Shown here: positions 42,924-51,713 of the stretch, in pieces | Layout: each line of letters opens with the position of its first letter | Numbering within the stretch: position 1 is the first letter of the stretch | DNA from: Lysobacter sp. yr284 | GTDB taxonomy: Bacteria > Pseudomonadota > Gammaproteobacteria > Xanthomonadales > Xanthomonadaceae | DNA: 64,000 nt | NCBI RefSeq assembly: GCF_900107375.1 | Contig: NZ_FNPT01000001.1 | Location: forward strand, 434,001 to 498,000 | Reading direction: 5' to 3' | Made by a program: the position numbers and the translations under genes | The notes under the pieces: generated by a model | What the model was told of the DNA's origin: nothing | What the model saw: the letters and a program-made list of their open reading frames with translations, nothing else | Databases searched by the model: none

Positions 42924-43727
42924 TCAGCGCGCGCCGTAGAGCAGCAGCAGGCCGAGCAAGCCGGCCATCACGACCGCCGCCAGCAACAGCCACGGCATGC
43001 GCCGCACCGAGGACGGCAGCGCCGACGGCGGCGTCGGCCGGTCCTCGTTGGCGGCCTGTTCCTGCGCCAGTTGCGCCTGCAGCGCGTCGGCGGCGCTGAG
43101 CCGGCGGGTCGGCGCCTCGATCACGAAGCGGTGCTGGCCGTCGAGCAGCAACTGGTCGCCCGGCTTGAGCAGCGCATGCCGCACCGGCTGGCCGTTCACC
43201 ACGCTGCCGTCGACCGAGCCGACATCGCGCAGCACCACGCCGTCGGCGTGCGCTTCCAGCCGCGCGTGGCGGTCGGCGAAGGCCGGCTCGTTGATGCGGA
43301 TGTCGCAGTCGCCGGCGCGGCCGATCACTTTGGGCTGCTCCAGCGTGTAGCAGCGGCCGTGGTGGACGCCGCCGACCCCGCGCACGACCATGCGCGAATC
43401 GGCCGGGATCTCGACCCCGAACGGCGGCGCCGGCTCGGGCTTGTCGGCCACCAGCAGCAGCTCGACCCCGTCGATGAAGATCGCGTCCCCGGGCCGCAGC
43501 ATCGCCATGCGTTTGACCGGGCGGCCGTTGACGTGCAGCCCGTGCAGGCTGTCGCGCACCTGCAGCCAGACCCCGCGGCGGTCGACGCTGAATTGCGCGA
43601 TCGCGGCGTCGGCGTCGTCGACCAGCACGGTGCGGCCGGCCGCGTCGCGGCCGATGGCATGCACGCCCGGCTTCAGCGCCAGGTCGCCATGCTCGCGGTT
43701 GGGGTATCGCAGTTTAAGGGCGCTCAC
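42924..43727 (-). CDS. Two-FHA-domain membrane-anchored protein
   Basis: A 267-residue protein with two FHA phosphothreonine-binding domains (about 22-95 with HAIGRDAAGRT and LHGLHVNGRPV; about 120-205 with IGRAGDCDIRIN and SVDGSVVNGQPV). A short linker and a C-terminal transmembrane helix (about 245-265) follow, ending LLYGAR. It would therefore sit on the cytoplasmic face of the inner membrane as a phosphoprotein docking site. The GTG at 43727 begins the homologous part (VSALKLRYPNREHG); the start is uncertain. No Ser/Thr kinase is nearby. Confidence 0.85.
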   Translation of the reverse strand: MSALKLRYPNREHGDLALKPGVHAIGRDAAGRTVLVDDADAAIAQFSVDRRGVWLQVRDSLHGLHVNGRPVKRMAMLRPGDAIFIDGVELLLVADKPEPAPPFGVEIPADSRMVVRGVGGVHHGRCYTLEQPKVIGRAGDCDIRINEPAFADRHARLEAHADGVVLRDVGSVDGSVVNGQPVRHALLKPGDQLLLDGQHRFVIEAPTRRLSAADALQAQLAQEQAANEDRPTPPSALPSSVRRMPWLLLAAVVMAGLLGLLLLYGAR

Positions 43728-43915
43728 CCGGCGGGAATCTAGCAGGTTGCAGCGCCAGGCACACCCGGCTGCGTCCGGCGGCGCATGAACGACAGCAACG
43801 ACGCCGAGACGGATGCGCGCGGCGCGCGTCCGCGCCGGCGCCGGCGCCCGCGCCCGCAGGCTTGGATGCGCCCGCCCCTGCCCGCACAATAGCCGGCTTC
43901 CAGGGAGACCCAGAC

Positions 43916-44191
43916 ATGCCCAGCATCGACATCCGCCACCCGCACTCGCTGGCTCCGGCCAAGGCCCGCAAGGCGGTCGAGGACGTGGCCAAGAAGCTCG
44001 CCGAACGCTTCGACGTCCAATACGAATGGGACGGCGACGTGCTCAACTTCGCCCGCAGCGGCGTCGACGGCAAGATCGCGGTCGCGCCCGAACACCTGCG
44101 CGTGACCGCCCAGCTCGGCTTCCTGCTCGGCGCGATGAAGGGCCCGATCGAAGCCGAGATCCGCCGCGTGCTGGAAGAGAAGTTCAAGTAA
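43916..44191 (+). CDS. Polyhydroxyalkanoic acid system family protein
   Basis: A 91-residue protein matching the PHA granule-associated PHA_gran_rgn type (MPSIDIRHPHSLAPAKARKAVEDVAKKLAERFDVQYEWDGDVLNFARSGVDGKI). ATG 43916 has AGGGAGA about 10 nt upstream. Members are found around PHA synthesis genes and in bacteria without them. Here a small unknown gene follows by 10 nt, and patatin and phasin genes lie nearby. No PHA synthase is in the window. Confidence 0.88.
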   Translation: MPSIDIRHPHSLAPAKARKAVEDVAKKLAERFDVQYEWDGDVLNFARSGVDGKIAVAPEHLRVTAQLGFLLGAMKGPIEAEIRRVLEEKFK

Positions 44192-44201
44192 GCCGCCGCG
44201 C

Positions 44202-44516
44202 GTGACCCGGGCCCGGCTGACCGAGCTCAAGCACGCCCTCGAACGCGACGGCTGGCGGATCGAGGGCGAGTCCGGCGCGGACGCGCTGTTCCATGTCGAA
44301 CGCGAGCGCATCGTCTGGCGGCTGCGCCGCGGCGATGCGCGCGAGCGGCTCGATTTCCAGTTGTTCGCGCCGCTCGGCGGCCCGACCGAACGGCTGGCCG
44401 ACCTGTCCCACGTCGACGCGCAGCGCAGCGGGCGCCGGCTGTATTTCGACAAGATCGCGAGCGCGCAGTGGCGCGCGAACCTGCCGGCGTTCGTAAGCGC
44501 GCTGGCCTCGCTGTAG
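44202..44516 (+). CDS. Small hypothetical protein
   Basis: A 104-residue protein starting at GTG 44202, 10 nt after the PHA-type gene, so probably co-transcribed. It has mixed charged residues, an ERERIVWRLRRGDARERLDFQLF segment and no membrane helix. No family recognised. Its stop codon (TAG 44514-44516) lies inside the start of a family B palindromic repeat, so insertion of that repeat may have set the present C-terminus. Confidence 0.65.
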   Translation: MTRARLTELKHALERDGWRIEGESGADALFHVERERIVWRLRRGDARERLDFQLFAPLGGPTERLADLSHVDAQRSGRRLYFDKIASAQWRANLPAFVSALASL

Positions 44517-44602
44517 CAGCGGCGCGAGCCGCGGCTGCAGGGTTTCCAAGTCGCCCCGCCATCGTGCGGTTCCGCGGTCGCGACTCGCGCCGCTGCTGCA
44601 AG
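44511..44602. repeat. Dispersed palindromic repeat, family B, single copy
   Basis: Arms CTGTAGCAGCGGCGCGAGCC (from 44511) and the inverse ending near 44602 (GCGCCGCTGCTGCA) enclose a 40-nt centre. It separates the convergent small gene and the DVY-motif gene and can act as a shared hairpin. Confidence 0.75.
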
Positions 44603-44621
44603 GGGCGGACGAAACGACGCC

Positions 44622-45344
44622 TCAGTCGAGGCCGGGAAACGGATCGCCGTCTTCGTCGAACAGCCGCTGCGCCACATCGCGCTCGTCCGCGCCGATCTCG
44701 GCGATGAACTCGCGCACATCGCCCAGCTGCGCGAACGCGGCGAAACCGCGCTCCAGGAAGCCCTGCAACTCCGACAGCCCCGCCGCCTTGGCCGGGCCGC
44801 GCGAGAGCTTGAGCAAGGTCAGGATCCCCGGCATCCGCACTGCCTTGCCCAGGCCCAGGCCGACCGCCTCGATCAGCTCGATCTGATGCTCGCGCAGCCG
44901 CGGCAGGCCGCAGGCGCGATACGCCTGCGCGTACAGCGGCCCGTCGAGCCGGCGCCGGCGCGGCGCCAACACGTGCAGCCGCTCGCTCATGCGCAGGTCG
45001 AAGGCCTGGGTCAGCAGCCCCAGCTCGATCGCGTCGGCCACCGTCGCCAGCAACGGGCCGGGCAGCAGCTTCTGCATCATCGGCAGGACCCGGGCGATGT
45101 CGCCGTCGCGGCGGCTGAAATCGCGGTCGTTGTAGACGTCGCTGAGGAAGAACTGCGCCGCCGGCCGCCGGCGCGGGTCGCGCAGGAAACGGTCGAAACT
45201 CGCCTCCAGCCGCCGCGCCTGCCACTGGCGCAACTCCGGCAGCCAGCGCAACTGGTTGCGCGGCTCGCGCGCGGGATCGTGCAGGGCCTGGTGGCGGGCC
45301 AGCAGGCAGGCCATGCGGCGGCTGAGGTCGGCGGTCCTGGACAT
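44622..45344 (-). CDS. Conserved protein with FFLSDVYND motif
   Basis: A 240-residue soluble, helix-rich protein. A recognisable family signature, AAQFFLSDVYNDRDFSRRD (about 63-80), is shared with a conserved proteobacterial family of unknown function. I do not know the biochemical role. ATG 45344 gives the first full domain. It is divergent from the patatin gene and sits amid PHA-granule-type genes. Confidence 0.75.
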   Translation of the reverse strand: MSRTADLSRRMACLLARHQALHDPAREPRNQLRWLPELRQWQARRLEASFDRFLRDPRRRPAAQFFLSDVYNDRDFSRRDGDIARVLPMMQKLLPGPLLATVADAIELGLLTQAFDLRMSERLHVLAPRRRRLDGPLYAQAYRACGLPRLREHQIELIEAVGLGLGKAVRMPGILTLLKLSRGPAKAAGLSELQGFLERGFAAFAQLGDVREFIAEIGADERDVAQRLFDEDGDPFPGLD

Positions 45345-45518
45345 CGGGGTCGATGATCGCGGCGCCTGCGCGCGGCCGCAAGAGCGGCGCGCCCACGAGC
45401 CGCACGCGCGCGACGAGGCGCGACGAGGCGCTGGGTACGCGGACGCTCCAGCAGGGCTCGCCCCACCACAGCCCCATCAACAACAGCGCCCCACGAACCG
45501 CACGCGCGAGGAAGCATC

Positions 45519-45581
45519 GGGGCCGGGGACGCTGCGGCGGGACTTGCCAAAGGCCCGGCCCGCCGCAGCGTCCCCGGCCCC
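45519..45581. repeat. Perfect 23-bp inverted repeat with 17-nt loop
   Basis: The arm 45519-45541 (starting GGGGCCGGGGACGCTGCGGC) and its exact complement 45559-45581 lie in the 365-nt gap upstream of the patatin gene. The stem is far longer and cleaner than usual terminators and has no T-tract. It may be a REP-like element, a transcript-stabilising structure, or a minimal mobile element. The remainder of the gap contains no gene I can support. Confidence 0.85.
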
Positions 45582-45709
45582 GGTGCGCCCCACCTACCTG
45601 GACTCCGGTCGCCCCCCCGCCCCCTTCGACCTTCGTACACCCCCGCTGGACGCCCCGCCCCGCTCGGCTACACTCGGCCGACTACCGTCAGGGGCGTGCC
45701 GCCGATCAC

Positions 45710-47047
45710 ATGCTGTCACTCCATTCCGCCCGCCACCGGGCGAGCCGCAAGCCGGCGGCGAAAGGAAGCAAGAACACCGGCGCCCGGAAAAACGCCCCCA
45801 AGCGCAACGGCGCCGCCGCGGCCGCCGCCCAGCGCGACCCGGCCGCGGCCCCGCGCATCGGCCTGGCCATCGCCGGCGGCGGCCCGATCGGCGGCATGTA
45901 CGAACTCGGCGCCCTGCGCGCCCTGGACGAAGCCATCGACGGCCTCGACCTGACCCGGCTGGACTGCTACGTCGGCGTCAGCAGCGGCGCCTTCCTCGCC
46001 GCCGGCCTGGCCAACCGCATGGACACCGCCGAGATGTGCCGGATCTTCATCACCGGCGACAGCGGCGACGTCGAATTCCGGCCCGAGACCTTCATGCGTC
46101 CGGCCTTCGTCGAATACCTCAAGCGCGCCGCCAGCTTCCCGCGCCTGGCCACCGAGTGGTGGCGCGAACTGCTGTTCTCGCCGCTGGAGGCGCGCTGGTC
46201 CGACCTGATCACCCGCTTCGGCGGCCTGATCCCCAACGGCCTGTTCGACAACAGCGAAGTCGAACGCTTCCTGCGCGAAGTGTTCACCCGCCGCGGCCGC
46301 AGCAACGACTTCCGCGAACTCGACGCCAAGCTGTACGTGGTCGCCGTCGACATCGACAGCGGCGACGCCGTGCGCTTCGGCGGCGAAGGCTGGGACGACG
46401 TGCCGATCTCCAAGGCCGTGCAGGCCAGCGCCGCCCTGCCCGGCCTGTACCCGCCGGTGAACATCGAAGGCCGCCACTTCGTCGACGGCGCCCTGCGCCG
46501 GACCATGCACGCCTCGGTGGTGCTCGAACGAGGCATCGACCTGCTGATCGGCCTCAACCCGCTGGTGCCGTTCAACCACAGCCACGGCGCCGCGGTGGCC
46601 GAGGACAACAGCCTCGCCGCCGGCGGCCTGCCGGCGGTGCTGTCGCAGACCTTCCGCACCCTGCTGCAATCGCGCATGCAGGTCGGCCTGGCCCGCTACG
46701 CCCAGCAGTATCCCGACATCGACCAACTGGTGTTCGAGCCCAACGCCGAAGACCGCGAACTGTTCTTCACCAACGCCTTCAGCTTCTCCGCGCGCCGGCG
46801 CATCTGCGAGATCGCCTACCGCAACACCCTGGCCGACCTGCGCGCGCGCGCCGATCAGCTGGGGCCGATCCTGGCCGCGCACGGCCTGCGCTTGCGCGAG
46901 GACGTGCTCGCCGACCCCGAGCGCTCGATCCTCGACGGCCTCGCCCCGCCCGCGCGCGACAGCGAGACCACCGCGCGGCTGCGGCGCGCGCTGGACGATG
47001 TCGACCGCCTCGTCGCCCAGCGCAGGCCGCGGCGCCCGGCCGCCTGA
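45710..47047 (+). CDS. Patatin-like phospholipase
   Basis: A 445-residue protein. A basic, Ala/Lys-rich N-terminal tail (about 1-48) precedes the patatin domain. It has the glycine-rich oxyanion loop LAIAGGGPIGGMYELGAL, the nucleophile in GVSSGAFLA and the Asp of the dyad in FVDGALRR. Such enzymes hydrolyse phospholipids or other acyl esters; members beside PHA genes are sometimes linked to granules. Start ATG 45710 lacks a strong ribosome site, so the exact start is uncertain. A phasin gene follows after 164 nt. Confidence 0.9.
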   Translation: MLSLHSARHRASRKPAAKGSKNTGARKNAPKRNGAAAAAAQRDPAAAPRIGLAIAGGGPIGGMYELGALRALDEAIDGLDLTRLDCYVGVSSGAFLAAGLANRMDTAEMCRIFITGDSGDVEFRPETFMRPAFVEYLKRAASFPRLATEWWRELLFSPLEARWSDLITRFGGLIPNGLFDNSEVERFLREVFTRRGRSNDFRELDAKLYVVAVDIDSGDAVRFGGEGWDDVPISKAVQASAALPGLYPPVNIEGRHFVDGALRRTMHASVVLERGIDLLIGLNPLVPFNHSHGAAVAEDNSLAAGGLPAVLSQTFRTLLQSRMQVGLARYAQQYPDIDQLVFEPNAEDRELFFTNAFSFSARRRICEIAYRNTLADLRARADQLGPILAAHGLRLREDVLADPERSILDGLAPPARDSETTARLRRALDDVDRLVAQRRPRRPAA

Positions 47048-47211
47048 GCGGCTGAAGAAACAACGCGGGAGGAACGCGCGACGAGCGGCCTGGCGAGGCC
47101 GGCGCGTTGCGGGTTCCTCCTTTCTCGTTTCTGCGCCCTGGCTGGTGTGAATACTCTAGACAGCGAGGCCATCGTGACGGCACAGCACTAACCCCAATCC
47201 ACAGGACGTCC

Positions 47212-47805
47212 ATGGCCGCCAAGTTCAAGAAGACCGCGAAGAAGACCTCGGGCAAGACCCGCTCCACCGGCGCCGCCGGCAAGGGCGCGGGTGCGCAGGA
47301 GCAGGCCGAGCGCCTGTCCAAGAGCCTGAGCGAATCGGCGCAGCAGATCTGGCTGGCCGGCGTCGGCGCGTTTGGCCGCGCCCAGGCCGAAGGCACCAAG
47401 CTGTTCGAAGGGCTGGTCAAGGAAGGCCTGACCCTGGAACAGGCCACGCGCAAGTTCACCGGCGGCCAGGCCGGCGCCCTGCGCGACGCGGTCGAGTCCA
47501 AGGTCGGCCAGGCGCGCGAACGCGCCGCCGACACCTGGGACCGCCTGGAGAAGGTGTTCGAAGAACGCGTGCAGCGCGCCCTGGTCAAGCTCGGCGTGCC
47601 GGGCCGCGAGGACCTCGCCGAACTCAGCGAGCGCGTCGACGCGCTGACCGCCGAGCTGCGCCGCCAGGGCGGCGCCGCGCCGGCGCGCAAGAGCGCCGCG
47701 CGCGCCGCCAAGCCCAAGGCCGCCAAGGCCGCCGCGGACAAGCCGGCCAAGGCCAAGGCGCCGCGCAAGGCCGTGGCCAAGCCGAAACCGCCGGTCGCGC
47801 CGTAA
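47212..47805 (+). CDS. Phasin family protein (PhaF/PhaI-like)
   Basis: A 197-residue granule-surface or nucleoid-type protein. A Lys-rich start is followed by the phasin helix region (LSKSLSESAQQIWLAGVGAFGRAQAEGTKLFEGLVKEG, coiled coil to about residue 150). The C-terminal tail is a string of KPKAAKAA-type repeats like histone H1 (as in PhaF), which may bind DNA. The start has AGGA 8 nt upstream. A second phasin is at 53148-53579 on the other strand. No PHA synthase is in this window. Confidence 0.9.
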   Translation: MAAKFKKTAKKTSGKTRSTGAAGKGAGAQEQAERLSKSLSESAQQIWLAGVGAFGRAQAEGTKLFEGLVKEGLTLEQATRKFTGGQAGALRDAVESKVGQARERAADTWDRLEKVFEERVQRALVKLGVPGREDLAELSERVDALTAELRRQGGAAPARKSAARAAKPKAAKAAADKPAKAKAPRKAVAKPKPPVAP

Positions 47806-47925
47806 TCCGGTTTCACGCGCCGGTCGCGCCAGCGTCCTAACCGCTGACACGAACCGGCGCTATCGATACACGTTCCAGGCTTCACCGTTGCATCGCATCG
47901 CGCCGCCAGGCCGCGACGCCCGTTT

Positions 47926-47987
47926 AAGCCCGCCAGTCCGCGCTTCCGTATGCTCCCCTCCCCTTACGGTTTCGGACTGGCGGGCTT
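47926..47987 (+). terminator. 15-bp perfect hairpin downstream of the phasin gene
   Basis: AAGCCCGCCAGTCCG (47926-47940) and its exact complement (47973-47987) with a 32-nt loop, followed by TCTTG. The stem suits a terminator, but the large loop and weak T-tract are unusual. The rest of 47806-48188 holds only the dyad at 48089-48136. Confidence 0.6.
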
Positions 47988-48088
47988 TCTTGTTCCGGCA
48001 GCGAACGCTGCCCGCGCAGCGCGCCAGCGCTAGCGCTCCCGACGCCTTTCACAACCGCGCCGCGGTCGCGTTTGCTCGTGAACGGCAG

Positions 48089-48136
48089 ATTCCACACACA
48101 TCGATTCCGTGAATTGCGTCGCAATTCTTGTGGAAT
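48089..48136. promoter_or_regulatory. Nested palindromes upstream of the Mrr-like gene
   Basis: A 17-nt palindrome GAATTGCGTCGCAATTC (48111-48127) lies inside an outer pair ATTCCACA (48089-48096) and TGTGGAAT (48129-48136). The region is AT-richer than the genome and is followed by a -10-like TATATC at 48154. A dimeric regulator site or cruciform is plausible. Confidence 0.5.
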
Positions 48137-48188
48137 TCATGTGTCTGAAGCCGTATATCCTCAGCGTCTTTTATGGGCTTAGCGTTAC

Positions 48189-49202
48189 ATGTCGAGTTTC
48201 TCCCTGTGGGCCGCCGCCGCCGTTGCGCTGACGGTCGGGCTGGGGTCCACCGCTTACCTGTGGTCGTACCGTCGCCATCGCACTGAAGTCGCCACCGGCA
48301 TCGCCGGGCTGGCCAAGATGCGCTGGCGCGAGTTCGCGCGCCTGATCGTCGAGGCGCTGCGCGAGCGCGGGTTCGAGGCCGAATCGGTGGAGGAATCGCT
48401 CGCCCGCGGTACCCAGGCCGAACTGCGCCTGGTGCGCGCCGGCAAGCCCTGGCTGTTGTCGTGCAAGCTCGGCGACGGCGACTACAAGGTGCCGGCCGCG
48501 ACCGTGGCCGAACTGGCCGACGCGGTGCGCTTCCACGGCGCCGCCGGCGGCCTGCTGGTCACCACCGGCCGCTTCGACGCCAATTCCGAACGCGTCGCCG
48601 ACGGCCTGGACCTGTACAGCGGCGAATCGCTGTGGGAACTGGTCGAGCCGCAGCTGCCGGCCTCGACCCGGCACGAAATCATCGCCGCGGCGCAGAAGCG
48701 CAGCGTCCAGACCATCGTCGGCGCCTGGGGCGCGGCGATCGCGCTGGCGCTGATCGCCGGCTTCGCCGTGCCCGCGCTGCTGCCGCAGCCGGCGCCCGCG
48801 AACGACAGCGGCAAGGACCCGGCCGGCACCGATATCGCCGCCGCGCCCACGGCACCCGCCGCCGCGCCGCCGGCCGCGGTTCCGGCGCCGGCCCCGCCGG
48901 CCCCGCCCGCGCCGGCCCCGCACGTGGCCGCGCCGGTGCCGTCGGCCTCCAGCAGCGACGCCGACGCCGACCGCGCCGAGGTGATCCGCACCGTCGGCGC
49001 GCTGTCGGGCACCGAACGCGCCGCCTGGTCGACCGCCTCGAACCTGCTGATCTACCGCCACACCGACGCGCAGAAACCCGACGTCGACGCGATCTGCCAG
49101 GTGCTCGAGCGCTATCCCGAACTGCGTTCCTCGCGCGTGCAGTTGCAGCCGCCGGCGGGCAGCAGCAGCCGGGTGCGGTTCTTCCAGTGCAAGGCCTACT
49201 GA
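48189..49202 (+). CDS. Membrane-anchored Mrr-like (restriction endonuclease fold) protein
   Basis: A 337-residue protein. One transmembrane helix (about 7-25), a cytoplasmic Mrr/PD-(D/E)xK-like domain (about 40-165, from MRWREFARLIVEALRERGFEAE to LLVTTGRFDANSE), a second helix (about 180-198), and a long Pro/Ala linker follow. The C-terminal domain begins near residue 258. In the nuclease core the usual Asp ahead of the (Q/E)xK is absent or replaced (AELRLV then LLSCKL), so activity is doubtful. Such membrane Mrr-like proteins are common in Xanthomonadaceae; function unknown. It is not in a restriction-modification operon. Confidence 0.75.
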   Translation: MSSFSLWAAAAVALTVGLGSTAYLWSYRRHRTEVATGIAGLAKMRWREFARLIVEALRERGFEAESVEESLARGTQAELRLVRAGKPWLLSCKLGDGDYKVPAATVAELADAVRFHGAAGGLLVTTGRFDANSERVADGLDLYSGESLWELVEPQLPASTRHEIIAAAQKRSVQTIVGAWGAAIALALIAGFAVPALLPQPAPANDSGKDPAGTDIAAAPTAPAAAPPAAVPAPAPPAPPAPAPHVAAPVPSASSSDADADRAEVIRTVGALSGTERAAWSTASNLLIYRHTDAQKPDVDAICQVLERYPELRSSRVQLQPPAGSSSRVRFFQCKAY

Positions 49203-49209
49203 ATTAGCG

Positions 49210-49560
49210 GCAAGCCGTTGCAGGAGCGGCGCTAGGCGCGAGCGCGGGGGTGCCGGGTTGCGCCACAGGCCCAGTGTCGTGGTCGCGGCTTGCGCCGCTC
49301 CTACAGGAAGCCCGGGCGGAATTGGCAGGGTCCGCAACGACGAAGCCCGGCCATGCCGGGCTTTGGGCGCAGGACGCAACGATACGGCCGCAAGCCGCTG
49401 TAGGAGCGGCGCGAGCCGCGACCGCGGGGTTGCCCGGTTGCGCTGCAGGCGTGGTGTCGCGGTCGCGGCTTGCGCCGCTCCTACAGGGAGCTCCGGCGGA
49501 ATTTGCACAACCCCCAACGACGAAGCCCGGCGAGTGCCGGGCTTCGTGCGTGTGCGGGCG
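49210..49560. repeat. Two family B repeats, 180-nt period, each ending in a hairpin
   Basis: The core GCTTGCGCCGCTCCTAC appears at about 49288 and 49468. Each unit ends with a hairpin: AAGCCCGGC/GCCGGGCTT at 49343-49363 and CGAAGCCCGGC/GCCGGGCTTCG at 49521-49546. The hairpins can terminate both convergent genes (the Mrr-like and the reductase genes). The unit is longer than the 125-bp form at 42330, showing two versions of the family. Confidence 0.85.
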
Positions 49561-49569
49561 CGACCGGAT

Positions 49570-51558
49570 TTACCAGTGCACGCCGCGCATCAGCGCCGCG
49601 AACGCGATCTGTTCGTTGCTGGCGTGCTCGTCCTTGAGCCCCTTGCGGTCGCCCTTGGCCGCGGCCGAGTCGGGGAACAGTTCGAACGCGGTGCTCATCA
49701 CCACCTCGTAGGCCTTCGGCGCGAGCGCGTTGACCACCGAGGCGAAGATGCCCAGGCGCGTGGCGATGCGGCTGGGCCGCTCGATGATGCCCTTGACCAC
49801 CAGGTCGGCGGCCTCGTCCGGGCTCAGCGTCGGGATGCTGTCGTACATCTTGGTCGGCGCGATCATCGGCGTCTTCACCAACGGCATGTTGATGGTGGTG
49901 AAGCTGATGCCCTTGCCCGACAGCTCGCCCTGGGCGCAGCGGCTGAACGCGTCCAGCGCGGCCTTCGACGCCACGTAGGCCGAGAACCGCGGCGAATTGG
50001 CCAGCACGCCGATCGAGGAGATGTTGATGATGTGGCCCTTGCGGCGCTCGGTCATCTTCGGCATGAAGCCCATGATCAGGCGCAGGCTGCCGAAGTAGTT
50101 CAGCTGCATGGTCCGCTCGAAATCGTGGAAGCGGTCGTAGCTGAGCTCGATCGAGCGGCGGATCGAGCGGCCGGCGTTGTTGACCAGGATGTCGACGTGG
50201 CCGTGCTCGGCCAGGATGGTCTTCACCAGCCGGTCGCAGTCGGCCATGTCGGCCAGGTCGGCGGTGTAGGCGAACACCTTGCCGCCGCCGGCCTTCATCG
50301 CGTCGCGCGCCTTGAACAGTTCTTCCTCGCCGCGCGCGACGATGATCGTGACCGCGCCCGCCGCCGCCACCTTCTCCGCGGTCGCAAGGCCGATGCCCGA
50401 GGAGCCGCCGGTGATCACCACGACCTTGTTGCGGACCTTGCCCTTGAGGGTGCGGTCGACGAACAGGTCCGGATCGAGGTGGCGCTCCCAGTAATCCCAC
50501 AGGCGCCAGGCGTAGCTGTCCAGGTGCGGCACCTTGATCCCGCTGCCGCGCAGCGCGCGTTCGGTCTCGCGGTTGTCGAAGCGGGTCGGATAGGTGATGA
50601 ACTTCATCACCTCCTTGGGGATCTTGAAGTCGCGCAGCAGCATGCCGATGAAGCGCTTGACCGGCGGCAGGTTGCTGACCGCGCCGCGGATGCCGGCCGG
50701 CACGAACGCAAACATGCGCGCGTCGATGCGCATGGTCATCTCCGGCGTGTGGCCGGCGCGGGCGAAGGTGTTGAGCACCTCGCCGACGCGCTGCGGCTCC
50801 GGGTCGGTCAGGTGGAAGCAATGCCCGTCGAGCTTGGGCTTGTGCGCGATGTGGTCCATCGCATCGACCACGTAGTCGACCGGGATGATGTTGATGCGGC
50901 CGCCTTCCAGGCCCAGCATCGGCATCCACGGCGGCAGCATCTCGCGCAGCTTCTTGAGGAAGGTGAAGAAGTAGTACGGGCCGTCGATCTTGTCCATCTC
51001 GCCGGTCTGCGAATGGCCGACGACCATGCCCGGGCGGTAGATCCGCCACTTGATCCGCTTCTCGGCGCGGACCAGGCCTTCGGAATCGTGCTTGGTGCGC
51101 AGGTAGGGATCGTCCAGGCCCTCGGCCTCGTCGAACATGTCCTCGCGGAACACGCCCGGGTACATGCCCGCCGCGGCGATGGAGCTGGTGTGGTGGAAGC
51201 AGCCGGCATTGATCGCCGCGGCCAGGTCCAGCGCGTGCTGGGTGCCGTCGATGTTGGCCGCGCGCTGCGCCTGGGCGCTGGCGGTCAGGTCGTAGATCGC
51301 GCCGAGATGGAAGAAATGCTTGATCTTCCCGCTCAATGCGCGGATCTGCGCGGCGCTCAGCCCGCACTTGGGCTGGGTCATGTCGCCCGCCACGGGGATC
51401 ACCCGCTTGAGGTCCCAGCCCATCTTCTTGGCCGTGGCCTCGAACTTCTTCTGCGAATCCTTGCGCACCAGCACGTGGATCGTGCCCTTGCGTTTCAGCA
51501 GGTTGCTGACGAGGAAGCGACCGATGAAACCCGTCGCGCCGGTGACGAAATAGCTCAT
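49570..51558 (-). CDS. Fatty acyl-CoA reductase, alcohol-forming, two-domain
   Basis: A 662-residue enzyme with two Rossmann domains: N-terminal NAD-binding_4/male-sterility type (SYFVTGATGFIGRFLVSNLL, about 1-370) and C-terminal short-chain dehydrogenase (VVVITGGSSGIGLATAEKV; NNAG; SSIG; YVASKAAL at about 375-620). This fusion and size match alcohol-forming acyl-CoA reductases of the Marinobacter type (about 660 residues), which reduce acyl-CoA via aldehyde to fatty alcohol with NADPH for wax esters. Start ATG 51558 has AGGAGAGG upstream. It is divergent from the acyl-CoA-binding protein gene. Substrate chain length is unknown, and no wax synthase is in the window. Confidence 0.88.
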   Translation of the reverse strand: MSYFVTGATGFIGRFLVSNLLKRKGTIHVLVRKDSQKKFEATAKKMGWDLKRVIPVAGDMTQPKCGLSAAQIRALSGKIKHFFHLGAIYDLTASAQAQRAANIDGTQHALDLAAAINAGCFHHTSSIAAAGMYPGVFREDMFDEAEGLDDPYLRTKHDSEGLVRAEKRIKWRIYRPGMVVGHSQTGEMDKIDGPYYFFTFLKKLREMLPPWMPMLGLEGGRINIIPVDYVVDAMDHIAHKPKLDGHCFHLTDPEPQRVGEVLNTFARAGHTPEMTMRIDARMFAFVPAGIRGAVSNLPPVKRFIGMLLRDFKIPKEVMKFITYPTRFDNRETERALRGSGIKVPHLDSYAWRLWDYWERHLDPDLFVDRTLKGKVRNKVVVITGGSSGIGLATAEKVAAAGAVTIIVARGEEELFKARDAMKAGGGKVFAYTADLADMADCDRLVKTILAEHGHVDILVNNAGRSIRRSIELSYDRFHDFERTMQLNYFGSLRLIMGFMPKMTERRKGHIINISSIGVLANSPRFSAYVASKAALDAFSRCAQGELSGKGISFTTINMPLVKTPMIAPTKMYDSIPTLSPDEAADLVVKGIIERPSRIATRLGIFASVVNALAPKAYEVVMSTAFELFPDSAAAKGDRKGLKDEHASNEQIAFAALMRGVHW

Positions 51559-51713
51559 ACCCCTCTCCTGGATGGCCCCGATCGGCCGCCGTTGCGGCGG
51601 CATGACGCTACGGTGCCAGAGCGCGGGCGCGGTAACAATTCCTTTCCGTATTGACCCACCCGGGTACGCATGGTGTGATGCCGCCTCAGCTAGGCGCCCA
51701 GGAGAGGCCCGCC

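Noticed and set aside
47888-48112. Small plus-strand ORF downstream of the phasin
   Set aside because: It overlaps the large hairpin at 47926-47987, has no ribosome site and no plausible composition.
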